A stretch of 64,000 nucleotides of DNA. Origin: Gluconacetobacter azotocaptans (GTDB lineage: Bacteria; Pseudomonadota; Alphaproteobacteria; Acetobacterales; Acetobacteraceae). Where the stretch lies: contig NZ_JABEQF010000006.1 in assembly GCF_014174355.1 (NCBI RefSeq), forward strand, positions 62,001 through 126,000, read 5' to 3'. Below are positions 36,817 through 45,425 of this stretch, one piece after another; the first letter of the stretch is position 1; each line of letters starts with the position of its first letter. The translations under genes and the position numbers were made by a program. A model generated the notes under the pieces. The model was given only the letters and a program-made list of their open reading frames with translations, made no database searches and was not told the origin of the DNA.

Positions 36817-37800
36817 TCAGAAATCGAGGGAAATGTTCTCTTTGGTGAAGATCATCGGCTGGCCCAGCAGCAGCGTCTTCGTCGTCGCGTCATACGCGAT
36901 GGTGCCCAGCCCGGGCACGGCGTTCTGCGGCTGCAGCGTCTTGTGCTGCAGAAGCTGCGTCAGGCCCCAGACCGTCAGGTACCCAAGGTCGATCGGGTTC
37001 CACAGGACCGCGCTCTTGACGGTGCCGTTCAGCACGTAAGCCCGGATGGTGTTCGGATCGTCGATGCCGGTCACGGCGACCTTTCCGGACAGGCCGGCCT
37101 GCAGGACCGCCTGGGCCGCGCCCGGCGTCGCGGTGGTGTTGACGCCGATGATCCCCTTCAGCCCCGGATAGGCCGACAGGATCTGCGACGTGATCTCGGT
37201 CGCCTTGCTGATATCCTCGCCGGCATACTGGACGCTGACGAGTTCGAGCTTGGGATATCTGGCGGCCAGATAGGATTTCATCAGGGAAATCCACAAATTC
37301 AGGTTGGTCGCGGTCGGGCCGCCGGAGACGAAGGCGATCTGTCCCCCGCCCTCGATCTGTGCGGCAAGCTGGTCGACCAGTGTGTGGGCGATGGCTTCGT
37401 CCGTGGCCTGCATGACCCGCAACGACACCGCCTCGCCATCCACCTGGCTGTCGGTCGAGGCGAAGGCGACGCCGCGCTCCCGGGCATGGGTGGCCTGGGC
37501 CTGGAGGGCGGTCGGGCTGTTGGCGGCGACGGCCACCGCGTCCAGCTTGCGATTGATCAGGCTCTGGACGATCTGCGCCTGCGCCGCGACCGACGACGTC
37601 GTCGGCCCTTGATAGACGATTTTGGCGTCGAACGTGCGGCCTCCCTTCAGGAAGCCCTGCTGCATGGCGCTGAAATAGGGGATGCCGATCACCTTCGGCA
37701 CGAAGCCGATCTGGAATGTTTCCGCACGGCCATGTGCCGGGGCCACGCAGGATATCCCCGCTGCCACCAGCGCCGCGATCACCGCCGAATGCTTCTTCAC
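36817..37800 (-). CDS. Sugar ABC transporter substrate-binding protein, second copy
   Basis: This 327-residue periplasmic binding protein is of the autoinducer-2/ribose type. The GTG at 37800 with GAGGAG upstream gives a clean signal peptide (KKHSAVIAALVAAG) with cleavage near residue 26 (GRA-ET); longer frames from 37887 add unrelated residues. The mature part has IGFVPKVIGIPYF, then VAVAANSPTALQ, FASTDSQVDGEA and ITGIDDPN-like (VTGIDDPNTI) ligand-loop segments. RhaS and LsrB relatives share this pattern. It is the first gene of the ABC operon. Confidence 0.92.
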   Translation of the reverse strand: MKKHSAVIAALVAAGISCVAPAHGRAETFQIGFVPKVIGIPYFSAMQQGFLKGGRTFDAKIVYQGPTTSSVAAQAQIVQSLINRKLDAVAVAANSPTALQAQATHARERGVAFASTDSQVDGEAVSLRVMQATDEAIAHTLVDQLAAQIEGGGQIAFVSGGPTATNLNLWISLMKSYLAARYPKLELVSVQYAGEDISKATEITSQILSAYPGLKGIIGVNTTATPGAAQAVLQAGLSGKVAVTGIDDPNTIRAYVLNGTVKSAVLWNPIDLGYLTVWGLTQLLQHKTLQPQNAVPGLGTIAYDATTKTLLLGQPMIFTKENISLDF

Positions 37801-38118
37801 GATGTTGTCTCCTCGTGGCCCATGTCTGCGCATGGTTCCCACAGCGTTGAGACGGCGCCGTCCGGTTGGAAGGGCGCCGAGCATCAAACGCTAACGAGGA
37901 TAAGTGATCATGGTCAATCATAATCCGTCACATGATGGAGTAAGTGCGCCATAATGTGATCGAATGAGATCATGGGGCCAGGCAACCTGTCGGACGTCTC
38001 GTGCGGGGCCGGCTTCACTCAGGAGGTGACGCGTTCGCCGAATATGACGTCCGCAGGTCGGCAGGGCTGGAACGATCCTCGTCGATCCGGAGAAAAACGA
38101 GATTGTCGCTCTGCCGAG
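37801..38118. promoter_or_regulatory. Promoter region of the sugar ABC operon
   Basis: The region holds the minus-strand ATGATTGACC box at 37921-37912, shared with the DeoR-aldolase spacer, plus several ATCATG/CATGAT half-sites between 37905 and 37975 (GATCATGG, CACATGATGG, GAGATCATGG) that could bind a regulator. From about 37980 to 38118, behind the hydantoinase stop codon, I see no gene and no clear terminator. Confidence 0.4.
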
Positions 38119-39687
38119 TCAGCAAGGCCCGAGACCGGCCCCGCCTGGCGTCATGAGAATCAGCGTGTCATCCGGAGTGATGACCGTAAGTCCCTTGCCG
38201 GGAAGCGTCCTGCCTGAGGCGGTCAGTACGCGCCCAGGCGCGCCGTTGCCGCCGCCCTGCGCGCCGCGTGGCGGGTAGCAGACGCGGTCGAAGGCCGCCA
38301 GAAGTTCAAACGGACGGTCCTGCGTGGTGCCGATCCGCATGACCTGCCCGTCCCCTCCCTTGGTCGCGCCGTCGCCCCCGCTGCCGTCGCGGAGTTCCTT
38401 TTGCCAGAAGATCAGCGGGCATTGCAGTTCCGCGATCTCGACCGGGGTGCCGTGCACGCCGGACGGGAAGGCGGTGGCGGACAACCCGTCCAGGCCCGGT
38501 CGCGCCCCGGTGCCGCCGTTGGTGGTAATGGCCAGCGCATAGGTCTGCGGTGTCGAGGCACCGCCCGGATTCCACTGGCCGCGTACGGCAATGTTCCAAA
38601 GGCATGACGTTCCTTCTGCCGGGATGCGGTCGGGCAGGGGCGTGCGCAGGCAGCCGAATACCATGTCCGGCAGCATCTGCCCGATGATATGGCGCGACGA
38701 GACCGGGGCGGGGCGCAGGGCGTTGAGCACCGACCCCGCAGGTGCGACCACACGATAGGGCGCGAGCGAACCGGCATTGTTCGGTACGTCCGGCGAGATG
38801 GCGCAGGCGAGCCCGAAGACGGTATAGGCCTTCGTATAGGCCAGAGGGACGTTGATCCCGCGTGAAACAGCGGGGGCAGTGCCGTCATAATCGACCAGAA
38901 CGCCGTCCTCGCCAATTGTCAGCCGGGCCTTCAGCGTCAGAGGAGCGTCATAGCCGTCAATGGTCATCTCATGGGACCAGACGCCCTTGGGAAGGGCGGC
39001 AATCTTGTCGAGGACGGCCTGGCGCGAGCGGTCGATGATGAAATCCGCCAGAGGTTCCAGCGTATCGAGCGCGAACTCCTCCATCATGGTGCGCAACGCG
39101 CGGACGCCGATGTCATTGCACGCCGCGAGCGAGTAGGTGTCGCCTTCGGTATCGACGGGCAGGCGCGTATTGGCGCGGATCATCTCCATCAGCGTCTCGT
39201 TCACCTTGCCCTGGTCGATCAGCTTGAGCATGGGGATCGATAGACCCTCCATGTACACATCCGTCGCTTCAGGCCCGTTTCCGAGACCTCCGATATCCAT
39301 CAGATGACTGGTGCACGAAAACAGTCCGACCAGTTTTCCACGATGGAAGGCGGGCGTCGTGATGACGAAATCGTTCAGGTGTCCGGTACCCATCCACGGG
39401 TCGTTGGTGATGTAGGCGTCGCCTTCCTTCATTGTCTCGATCGGGAAGTGGCGCAGGAAATGCCCGACCGATTCCGCCATCGAGTTGACGTGGCCGGGCG
39501 TGCCCGTGACGGCCTGGGCGATCATGCGGCCCCGGATGTCGAAAATACCGGCGGAAATGTCCTCGCATTCGCGAACGATGGGGCTGAAAGCGGTGCGGAT
39601 GAGAACCTGGGCCTGCTCGCCGACCACCGCGATCAGGCGGTTCCACATGATCTGGAGGTCGATTTCCCCATGGGCTGTGCCGTGCAT
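38119..39687 (-). CDS. Hydantoinase B/oxoprolinase family protein
   Basis: This 522-residue protein is the HyuB-type subunit of the hydantoinase/5-oxoprolinase/acetone carboxylase family: MWNRLIAVVGEQAQVLIRTAFSP and ECEDISAGIFD near the N-terminus, ITNDPWMGTGHLNDF, then GGDGATKGGDGQ and a Gly-rich PGGAGLGPC end. With HyuA it opens a cyclic amide in an ATP-dependent reaction. The ATG at 39687 overlaps the stop of the hyuA-like gene (TGATG). The C-terminus is slightly shorter than in some relatives. Confidence 0.9.
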   Translation of the reverse strand: MHGTAHGEIDLQIMWNRLIAVVGEQAQVLIRTAFSPIVRECEDISAGIFDIRGRMIAQAVTGTPGHVNSMAESVGHFLRHFPIETMKEGDAYITNDPWMGTGHLNDFVITTPAFHRGKLVGLFSCTSHLMDIGGLGNGPEATDVYMEGLSIPMLKLIDQGKVNETLMEMIRANTRLPVDTEGDTYSLAACNDIGVRALRTMMEEFALDTLEPLADFIIDRSRQAVLDKIAALPKGVWSHEMTIDGYDAPLTLKARLTIGEDGVLVDYDGTAPAVSRGINVPLAYTKAYTVFGLACAISPDVPNNAGSLAPYRVVAPAGSVLNALRPAPVSSRHIIGQMLPDMVFGCLRTPLPDRIPAEGTSCLWNIAVRGQWNPGGASTPQTYALAITTNGGTGARPGLDGLSATAFPSGVHGTPVEIAELQCPLIFWQKELRDGSGGDGATKGGDGQVMRIGTTQDRPFELLAAFDRVCYPPRGAQGGGNGAPGRVLTASGRTLPGKGLTVITPDDTLILMTPGGAGLGPC

Positions 39688-41777
39688 CAGACCGTTTCCT
39701 TCATGTCCAGAATGATGTTGCCGCTGCCGTCCAGGCAGGCGTCATAGTGGGCGGAGACGTAGGTGGTGGTTTCCTGTTCCACGATCAGGGCCGGGCCGAC
39801 GACCCGGCTGCCGGGCTGCATCGTCGCACGGTCATAGAGCGGGAGATCCACATGGGTTGCCGTCGAACCGTCGAACAGGTGACGCATCCGCACGGACGTC
39901 ACGTCATGAAGAGGAGGCGTGGGGGCGAAGGGCGGTGGCGTTTCCGTCGGCGTGAACACGCTGACGGACCAGTTGAGAATTTCCACCGCGGCATTCGGGA
40001 TGACGCGTGCGAACTGTCGTGCATATTCCGCTTCGAACGCTGCGCGCAGGGCAGGCAGTTCGTCCGTCCGCACCGGCCCGTCAGGCAGGGTGACGACGAT
40101 TTCGTGCCCCTGGCCGACATACCGCATGAAACCTGTGCGCCTGACCACAAGGGCCGCGGCCTGCCCGGCGTCCTGCACCATGGCGCGGGCGGAGGCTTCC
40201 ATCCCGTCGAGGAGCGCACGGACGCCGGGGGCGTCGAACGTGTCATCCAGGCACGTCGGGAAGGAGCGTACGAGTTCGAACGAGACCGGCGCGGCGAGGA
40301 AGCCCACGGCGGAGCCGACGCCGGCATTGGACGGAATGACCAGTCGCCGGATGCCCAGCTTTTCGGCCACGCGCGCGGCATGAAGCGGGGCCGCGCCGCC
40401 GAACGCGATCATTGTGTGCTCGCCGATCGCAGCCCCGCGTTCGGCGGCATGGACACGCGCCGCGCTCGCCATGTTCTCGCAGACGATTTCATAGACGGCA
40501 TGGGCCGCCATTTCGGCAGACAGTCCCAGCGGCGCGCCGACATCGTTCTTCAGCGCCGCCGCCGCGCGGTCGGGCTGGAGCGTCATGCTGCCGCCCGCGA
40601 AGCCCTCGGGCTGGATCAGGCCGAGCATGACGTCGGCGTCCGTCACGGCGGGACGCGTGCCCCCAAGTCCGTAGCAGGCCGGACCAGGCACGGACGAGGC
40701 GCTTTCGGGTCCTACGACCACGCGCTGCATGGCGTCCAGATGGGCGATCGACCCGCCGCCCGCGCCGATTTCGACCATCTCGATGACAGGAATGCGCAGC
40801 GGCAGACCGGACCCTTTCATGAAGCGTGCTGTGCGGTCGACCTCGAAGAAGCGGGATGAAGAGGGCTTGCCGTCTTCAATCAGGCAGACCTTGGCGGTGG
40901 TTCCTCCCATGTCGAAGGACAGAACGCGGTCTTCCTTCAGCCGCTCGGCGCATTCGGCGGCGAAAATTGCTCCGCCTGCCGGTCCGGATTCGACGAGCCG
41001 GACAGGGAACTGCCGGGCGGTCTCCAGCGACGTCAGGCCGCCGCCGGAGGTGACGAGGTACAGGGCGCCGGTAAAGTTTCGCGCGGTCAGGGCCTCGCGC
41101 AGCCGGCCGAGATAGCCCGCCATCAACGGCTGCACGTAGGCATTGGCCACTGTCGTCGAGGTGCGTTCGTACTCCCGCACTTCCGGGCAGACCGCGCTGG
41201 AGATCGAGATTGTAACATCCGGCAAGGCCGCGGCGAGGATGTCGCGGACCCGTTCCTCATGGGCCGGATTCGCATAGGCGTGCAGGAACGTGATGGCCAC
41301 GCTTTCGATGGCGGCCGCCTCAAGGCGGGGGATCAGGGCCCGGACGGCCTGTTCATCCAGAGGGCGCTGGATGGTGCCGCGCGCGTCCATCCGTTCGGGG
41401 ACTGTGAAGCGCAGTTCGCGGGGGACGAGCGGCCGAGGCTTCTGGAGCATGAGGTCATACTGGTTGAAGCGGCTTTCCGTGCCGATTTCCAGAATGTCCC
41501 GGAATCCATCCGTTCCGATCAGGGCCGTTCGCGCGCCACGCCTTTCGATGATGGCGTTGGTGGCCAGCGTCGTGCCATGGACGAAAGCCGTCACGTCCTG
41601 GAAGCCGAGACCCGCGTCCGCCAGAACCAGCTCCAGGCCGGTCATCACGCCGTTTTCCGGGACCCGCGGGGTCGTCAGGACCTTGCGGGTCAGGCGCTGC
41701 CGGGGCGTTTCAAGGACGATGTCGGTAAAAGTCCCGCCGATATCGGCTGCAAGGCGGATTTGTGAGCTGGAGATCAT
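39687..41777 (-). CDS. Hydantoinase/oxoprolinase A family protein
   Basis: This 696-residue ATPase-like subunit has the phosphate motif ADIGGTFTDIVLE at the N-terminus, HGTTLATNAIIERRGA, TSGGGLTSLE, SFDMGGTTAKVCLIE and EIGAGGGSIAHLD, all typical of HyuA/5-oxoprolinase A chains. It drives ring opening of hydantoin, oxoproline or related compounds together with the HyuB-type subunit. The start chosen is the ATG at 41777; a longer frame from 41816 overlaps the upstream winged-helix promoter zone. The nearby M20 amidohydrolase (54347-55606) could hydrolyse an N-carbamoyl product. Confidence 0.92.
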   Translation of the reverse strand: MISSSQIRLAADIGGTFTDIVLETPRQRLTRKVLTTPRVPENGVMTGLELVLADAGLGFQDVTAFVHGTTLATNAIIERRGARTALIGTDGFRDILEIGTESRFNQYDLMLQKPRPLVPRELRFTVPERMDARGTIQRPLDEQAVRALIPRLEAAAIESVAITFLHAYANPAHEERVRDILAAALPDVTISISSAVCPEVREYERTSTTVANAYVQPLMAGYLGRLREALTARNFTGALYLVTSGGGLTSLETARQFPVRLVESGPAGGAIFAAECAERLKEDRVLSFDMGGTTAKVCLIEDGKPSSSRFFEVDRTARFMKGSGLPLRIPVIEMVEIGAGGGSIAHLDAMQRVVVGPESASSVPGPACYGLGGTRPAVTDADVMLGLIQPEGFAGGSMTLQPDRAAAALKNDVGAPLGLSAEMAAHAVYEIVCENMASAARVHAAERGAAIGEHTMIAFGGAAPLHAARVAEKLGIRRLVIPSNAGVGSAVGFLAAPVSFELVRSFPTCLDDTFDAPGVRALLDGMEASARAMVQDAGQAAALVVRRTGFMRYVGQGHEIVVTLPDGPVRTDELPALRAAFEAEYARQFARVIPNAAVEILNWSVSVFTPTETPPPFAPTPPLHDVTSVRMRHLFDGSTATHVDLPLYDRATMQPGSRVVGPALIVEQETTTYVSAHYDACLDGSGNIILDMKETV

Positions 41778-41854
41778 GCCATGTCTTCCGGATCGGGTTA
41801 GGATGCATCTTGGCATCGGAAGCCGACACCATGTGGGTTGGAGGGAAGGGCGTC

Positions 41855-42427
41855 ATGACGGACGTGAAAACTGGGAAAACGCGCAAGCTCACGCCGAAAG
41901 CGCCTGATGTGGCGGAGATGGAGCGCGCCTTCATCGTTTCCTCCTCTCATCTGGCGACGCCGGGAAACGAAGATCTGAGCGAATTCGAATTCGCGCTGAC
42001 GGTGGTGAATCATGCCTTCCAGCGCTGGGTGGTGCGCGGCATGGCGGCGGCCGGACTGCCGGCGCTTTCGCCGCTCGATGCGCTGATTCTGCATAGCATC
42101 AACCACAGGAACCGCGAGAAAAGCCTTTCGGACCTGATGTTCACGCTTAACCTGTCGGAGCGGCATTACCTTAACTATGCAATGAAGAAACTGGATGACC
42201 TCGGACTTGTCACGCGTCGGCGCCATGGCAAGGAAGTATTCGTCAGTGCGACGGAAAAGGGACGAGGCTGCTGCGAGGAGTACGCGCGCCTGCGTCGCTT
42301 CTGCCTGCTGGAGCTGATTCCGCCGGACAGGATGACGGCGGGCGTGCCCATCGTGGACGTGGCGAAGGCCCTGCGCGTGCTCACCGGATTCTACGAGCAG
42401 GCGTCGCGTTCGGCGGCGTCGCTGTAG
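41855..42427 (+). CDS. Winged-helix DNA-binding protein (MarR-like)
   Basis: This 190-residue protein has a MarR-type winged helix: PLDALILHSINHRNREKSL, then LMFTLNLSERHYLNYAMKKL (recognition region) and GLVTRRRHGKEVFVSATEKG (wing). The start is the ATG at 41855 behind GGAGGGAAGGG; the longer frame from 41762 lacks a ribosome binding site. It is divergent from hyuAB with 77 bases between the starts, so it probably controls those genes. The ligand is unknown. It is convergent with the BCCP-like gene. Confidence 0.87.
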   Translation: MTDVKTGKTRKLTPKAPDVAEMERAFIVSSSHLATPGNEDLSEFEFALTVVNHAFQRWVVRGMAAAGLPALSPLDALILHSINHRNREKSLSDLMFTLNLSERHYLNYAMKKLDDLGLVTRRRHGKEVFVSATEKGRGCCEEYARLRRFCLLELIPPDRMTAGVPIVDVAKALRVLTGFYEQASRSAASL

Positions 42428-42440
42428 GAGGGCCGGCGCC

Positions 42441-42821
42441 TCAGCCATGTCGGATCTCGAAGAGCGAGAGATGATATCCGACCACCTCGCCCTTTTCGAC
42501 AAGAGGGTGGCCGAGCATGCCGCCGCGCGGGGCGGTCACCGGCAGAAGCACGGCGCCAATTTCCACGAAACCGACGATTTCGTCCTGTTCGACCGGCCGC
42601 TCCTCCACCGGCCCCGCCGGGTGGAAAATGCCCATTTCCGGACTCAGAACCGGCGTGACGGAAGGCGGAGGTGATATTTCGGCGGCCGGAGAAGGCCCGG
42701 ATACGACTTCCGGCGCCAGGACCAGCGTCAGCGCGCTTTCATCATCCGCGCTGGACAGGCGCCGCACGCCGTGTGCTCTCATCCGCGCGACGAGGTGTGG
42801 AAGATCGTCCAGTACCGTCAT
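42441..42821 (-). CDS. Biotinyl/lipoyl-like domain protein lacking the modified lysine
   Basis: This 126-residue protein has the two-part layout of a biotin carboxyl carrier protein: a short helical N-domain (LPHLVARMRAHGVRRL), a Pro-rich linker and a barrel-like C-domain (GIFHPAGPVEE, DEIVGFVEIGAVLLPVTAP, VEKGEVVGYHLSLFEI). The hairpin that should carry E-x-M-K-M reads VEIGAVLLPV and has no lysine, so it cannot be biotinylated. It may be a structural or regulatory partner of the acyl-CoA carboxylase-like subunits. The start overlaps the stop of the biotin carboxylase gene (ATGA). The alternative is an uncharacterised AccB-related family. Confidence 0.75.
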   Translation of the reverse strand: MTVLDDLPHLVARMRAHGVRRLSSADDESALTLVLAPEVVSGPSPAAEISPPPSVTPVLSPEMGIFHPAGPVEERPVEQDEIVGFVEIGAVLLPVTAPRGGMLGHPLVEKGEVVGYHLSLFEIRHG

Positions 42822-44176
42822 GACGCCGATTTCTCCCGTGCGAGGGATTCGAGGTAATGGACGCTGACGCCGCCCGCGCAAAAGCCCGGCTCGTCCATGA
42901 GCCGGCGATGCAGGGGGGCCGTCGTCGGGATGCCGGACACCTGCATTTCATCGAGCGCCGCGCGCATTCGTGTCATGGCGTCCTGCCGGTCCGCGCCATG
43001 GACGATCAGCTTGGCGACCAGCGAATCATAATGAGGCGGGACGACGTAGCCATCGTAGAGGTGGGTCTCCACCCGCACGCCCGGGCCGCCCGGCGCGCGC
43101 CATGTCCGCACCCGGCCGGGCGCGGGACGGAATGTCTCGGGGTCTTCGGCATTGATCCGGCATTCGATGGCGTGACCGGTCGTCGTGACGTGATCCTGGG
43201 TCACGGAGAGGGGGCGGCCCATGGCGATCAGAAGCTGCTCGCGCACGATGTCGACGCCTGTGGTCATTTCCGTCACAGGATGTTCGACCTGAAGGCGCGT
43301 ATTCATCTCGATGAAGGAGAACGTGCCGTCTTCATACAGGAATTCGAACGTCCCGGCGCCGACATAGCCCATTTGCCTGCAGGCGCGTGCGCAGGCCGTG
43401 CCCAGTTCCGCGATGGTTTCCGGCGCGATGCCGATGGCCGGCGCCTCCTCGATGAGTTTCTGGTGCCGCCGCTGGACGGAACAGTCCCGCGCGCCGAGCC
43501 AGACGGCATTGCCTATGCGGTCCGCGAGTACCTGGATTTCCACATGGCGGGGATGTTCGAGGAAACGTTCGGCATAAACGGCAGGGTTGCCGAAGGCGCG
43601 CCCCGCTTCTTCCCGCGCGGTTTCGATGGCATCGCGCAACATGTCCGCCTGCCGGACGACGCGCATGCCTCGGCCGCCGCCGCCGCCGGCGGCCTTGACG
43701 ATGAGCGGATAGCCGATGGTGTCGCAGAGGTGCTGCGCCTGGGACAGGTCCTCCGGCAGGGCGCCGTCCGAGCCCGGCAGGCAGGGTATGCCGGAAAGGC
43801 GCATCTGGTGCTTGGCGCTGATCTTGTCCCCCATCAAGCGCATGACCTGCGCGGAAGGACCGACGAGCACCAGCCCGGCACGTTCCACGGCGTCGGCGAA
43901 ATCGGCGTTTTCGGACAGGAAACCATAGCCCGGGTGGATCGCATCCGCCCCCGTCAGCGCGGCGGCGCGCAGCACGCGGTCACCGTCCAGATAGCTGCGG
44001 GATGCCGCAGCCGGGCCGATGCAGAGCGCCTGGTCGACAAGCCGAAGATGGGCAAGGCCGCTGTCCGCTTCGGAGTGGATCCCGATACTGTGCAGGCCCA
44101 GCAGGCGGCATGCGCGGACTACGCGCAGGGCGATTTCGCCACGATTGGCGATCAGGACGCGGCGCACCTCACGCAT
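42818..44176 (-). CDS. Biotin carboxylase subunit (AccC-like)
   Basis: This 452-residue ATP-grasp enzyme carboxylates biotin on the carrier protein using ATP and bicarbonate. It has the family marks RVLIANRGEIALRVVRACR, HPGYGFLSENADFA, KAAGGGGGRGM, RDCSVQRRHQKLIEEAP, EFLYEDGTFSFIEMNTRLQVEHPVTE and the C-terminal ECRINAEDP. A housekeeping accC would be elsewhere; the copy here, next to PxpABC and a dedicated carrier, probably serves a specialised carboxylation linked to the oxoprolinase locus. Its start overlaps the AccB-type gene by eight bases. Confidence 0.92.
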   Translation of the reverse strand: MREVRRVLIANRGEIALRVVRACRLLGLHSIGIHSEADSGLAHLRLVDQALCIGPAAASRSYLDGDRVLRAAALTGADAIHPGYGFLSENADFADAVERAGLVLVGPSAQVMRLMGDKISAKHQMRLSGIPCLPGSDGALPEDLSQAQHLCDTIGYPLIVKAAGGGGGRGMRVVRQADMLRDAIETAREEAGRAFGNPAVYAERFLEHPRHVEIQVLADRIGNAVWLGARDCSVQRRHQKLIEEAPAIGIAPETIAELGTACARACRQMGYVGAGTFEFLYEDGTFSFIEMNTRLQVEHPVTEMTTGVDIVREQLLIAMGRPLSVTQDHVTTTGHAIECRINAEDPETFRPAPGRVRTWRAPGGPGVRVETHLYDGYVVPPHYDSLVAKLIVHGADRQDAMTRMRAALDEMQVSGIPTTAPLHRRLMDEPGFCAGGVSVHYLESLAREKSAS

Positions 44177-44612
44177 CGAGGCGTTCCACGGAAAAGAGCG
44201 GCGTTCCCGGCTCGACGGCCTGTGCGTTTCCGCATAGCACGGCGATGATGCGGCAGCGGAACTCGGCTTCCATGCGTGACAGTGTCTTCATCACTTCCAG
44301 GATGTAAAGCGGCTGGCCTTCGTCCACGATGTCTCCGGGTGTGACGAAGGGGGGGGCGTCCGGCGCGGGCGCCGTGTAGAACAGGCCATGCATGGACGCC
44401 GCGATCGTCATGGCCGCGGCAGGGGGCGAAGGCGGTTCGTATGCCGGGACACCGGCAAGATCGGTTGGTGCGGCAGGAGCGGCGGGGCCGGGAACAGGTG
44501 CGTCCCGGACGAGATGAATGCGTTCGCCGTCCTTCGCATACTCGAGTTCGGTAATGCCCAGTTCCCGCATCCGGGACATCAGGGCGTCGAGCCGCGTCAG
44601 GTCGATGGCCAT
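44169..44612 (-). CDS. Biotin carboxyl carrier protein (AccB-like)
   Basis: This 147-residue carrier has a helical N-domain (LDALMSRMRELGITELEYAKDG), a Pro/Ala linker and a biotinyl domain with the modification site ILEVMKTLS (Lys109). The usual E-A-M-K-M is E-V-M-K-T here, a tolerated variant. It supplies carboxybiotin to the partner carboxyltransferase, possibly the PxpC homologue, which belongs to the biotin-dependent carboxyltransferase family. It lies 23 bases after pxpA and overlaps the AccC-like gene. Confidence 0.9.
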   Translation of the reverse strand: MAIDLTRLDALMSRMRELGITELEYAKDGERIHLVRDAPVPGPAAPAAPTDLAGVPAYEPPSPPAAAMTIAASMHGLFYTAPAPDAPPFVTPGDIVDEGQPLYILEVMKTLSRMEAEFRCRIIAVLCGNAQAVEPGTPLFSVERLDA

Positions 44613-44635
44613 GGGCTGCGGATCTTTCGGGGCGT

Positions 44636-45400
44636 TCAGGTCAGGGCGCGCAGGGCGATGCCTGCCGCTTCCAGCTTCGCGCGGACCGTTCGGGCGACAT
44701 CCACGGATTCGGCGTTGTCACCATGCACGCAGATGGTATCGATCCGCGTCGGCAGCAGCCTGCCGGAAATCGTCTCGATCGCGCCCGCATTGACCATGCG
44801 GACCACGCGGTCCGCCGCGAACTCCGCGTCATGCAGGACGGCGCCAGGTTCCTTGCGGGAGACGAGATGACCGTCTTCCGTATAGGCGCGGTCGGCGAAG
44901 ATTTCGGAAAACACCGTCAGCCCGCTGTCGCGCCCGATGCGTTCGAGGTGGCTTAGGGCAATGGCCAGGATCGGCAGGTTCGGGTCCACCCCCTTGACGG
45001 CATTGACCACGGCCTGCGCGACGGCGGGGTCGCGTTCCGTCAGGTTGCCCAGGGCGCCATGCGTTTTCACATAAGCCACGCGATGGCCGGCGTAGGTCGC
45101 CATGGCCGTGGCCGCGCCCACCTGGTAGGCGACGATCCGCTCGATCTCCGCCGGAGAAAACGGCATGATCCGGCGTCCGAAGCCCCAGAGATCCGGAAAG
45201 CCCGGATGGGCGCCCACCGCGACCCCCTTTTCCCGTGCCACGCGGAACGTCGCGTTCATCACCTCGGGGTCGCCGCCGTGAAAGCCGCAGGCGACATTGG
45301 CGGAGGTGACGATGTCCAGCATCGCGGCGTCGTCGCCGATCGTGTAGGCGCCGAAACTCTCGCCGAGATCCGCGTTGAGGTCGATGGTCCGGGTCGACAT
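44636..45400 (-). CDS. pxpA: 5-oxoprolinase subunit A (LamB/YcsF family)
   Basis: This 254-residue protein matches PxpA: IDLNADLGESFGAY, ANVACGFHGGDPEVM, GAHPGFPDLWGFGRR, YVKTHGALGNL and TICVHGDN motifs. With PxpB and PxpC it forms the widespread ATP-dependent prokaryotic 5-oxoprolinase that opens pyroglutamate to glutamate. I chose the ATG at 45400, served by GGAG within the upstream TGGAGACG; an ATG at 45415 would use that same sequence as codons. It follows pxpC by 25 bases and precedes the carrier gene. Confidence 0.93.
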   Translation of the reverse strand: MSTRTIDLNADLGESFGAYTIGDDAAMLDIVTSANVACGFHGGDPEVMNATFRVAREKGVAVGAHPGFPDLWGFGRRIMPFSPAEIERIVAYQVGAATAMATYAGHRVAYVKTHGALGNLTERDPAVAQAVVNAVKGVDPNLPILAIALSHLERIGRDSGLTVFSEIFADRAYTEDGHLVSRKEPGAVLHDAEFAADRVVRMVNAGAIETISGRLLPTRIDTICVHGDNAESVDVARTVRAKLEAAGIALRALT

Positions 45401-45425
45401 GATGTTCGTCTCCATTGAATAAGGG

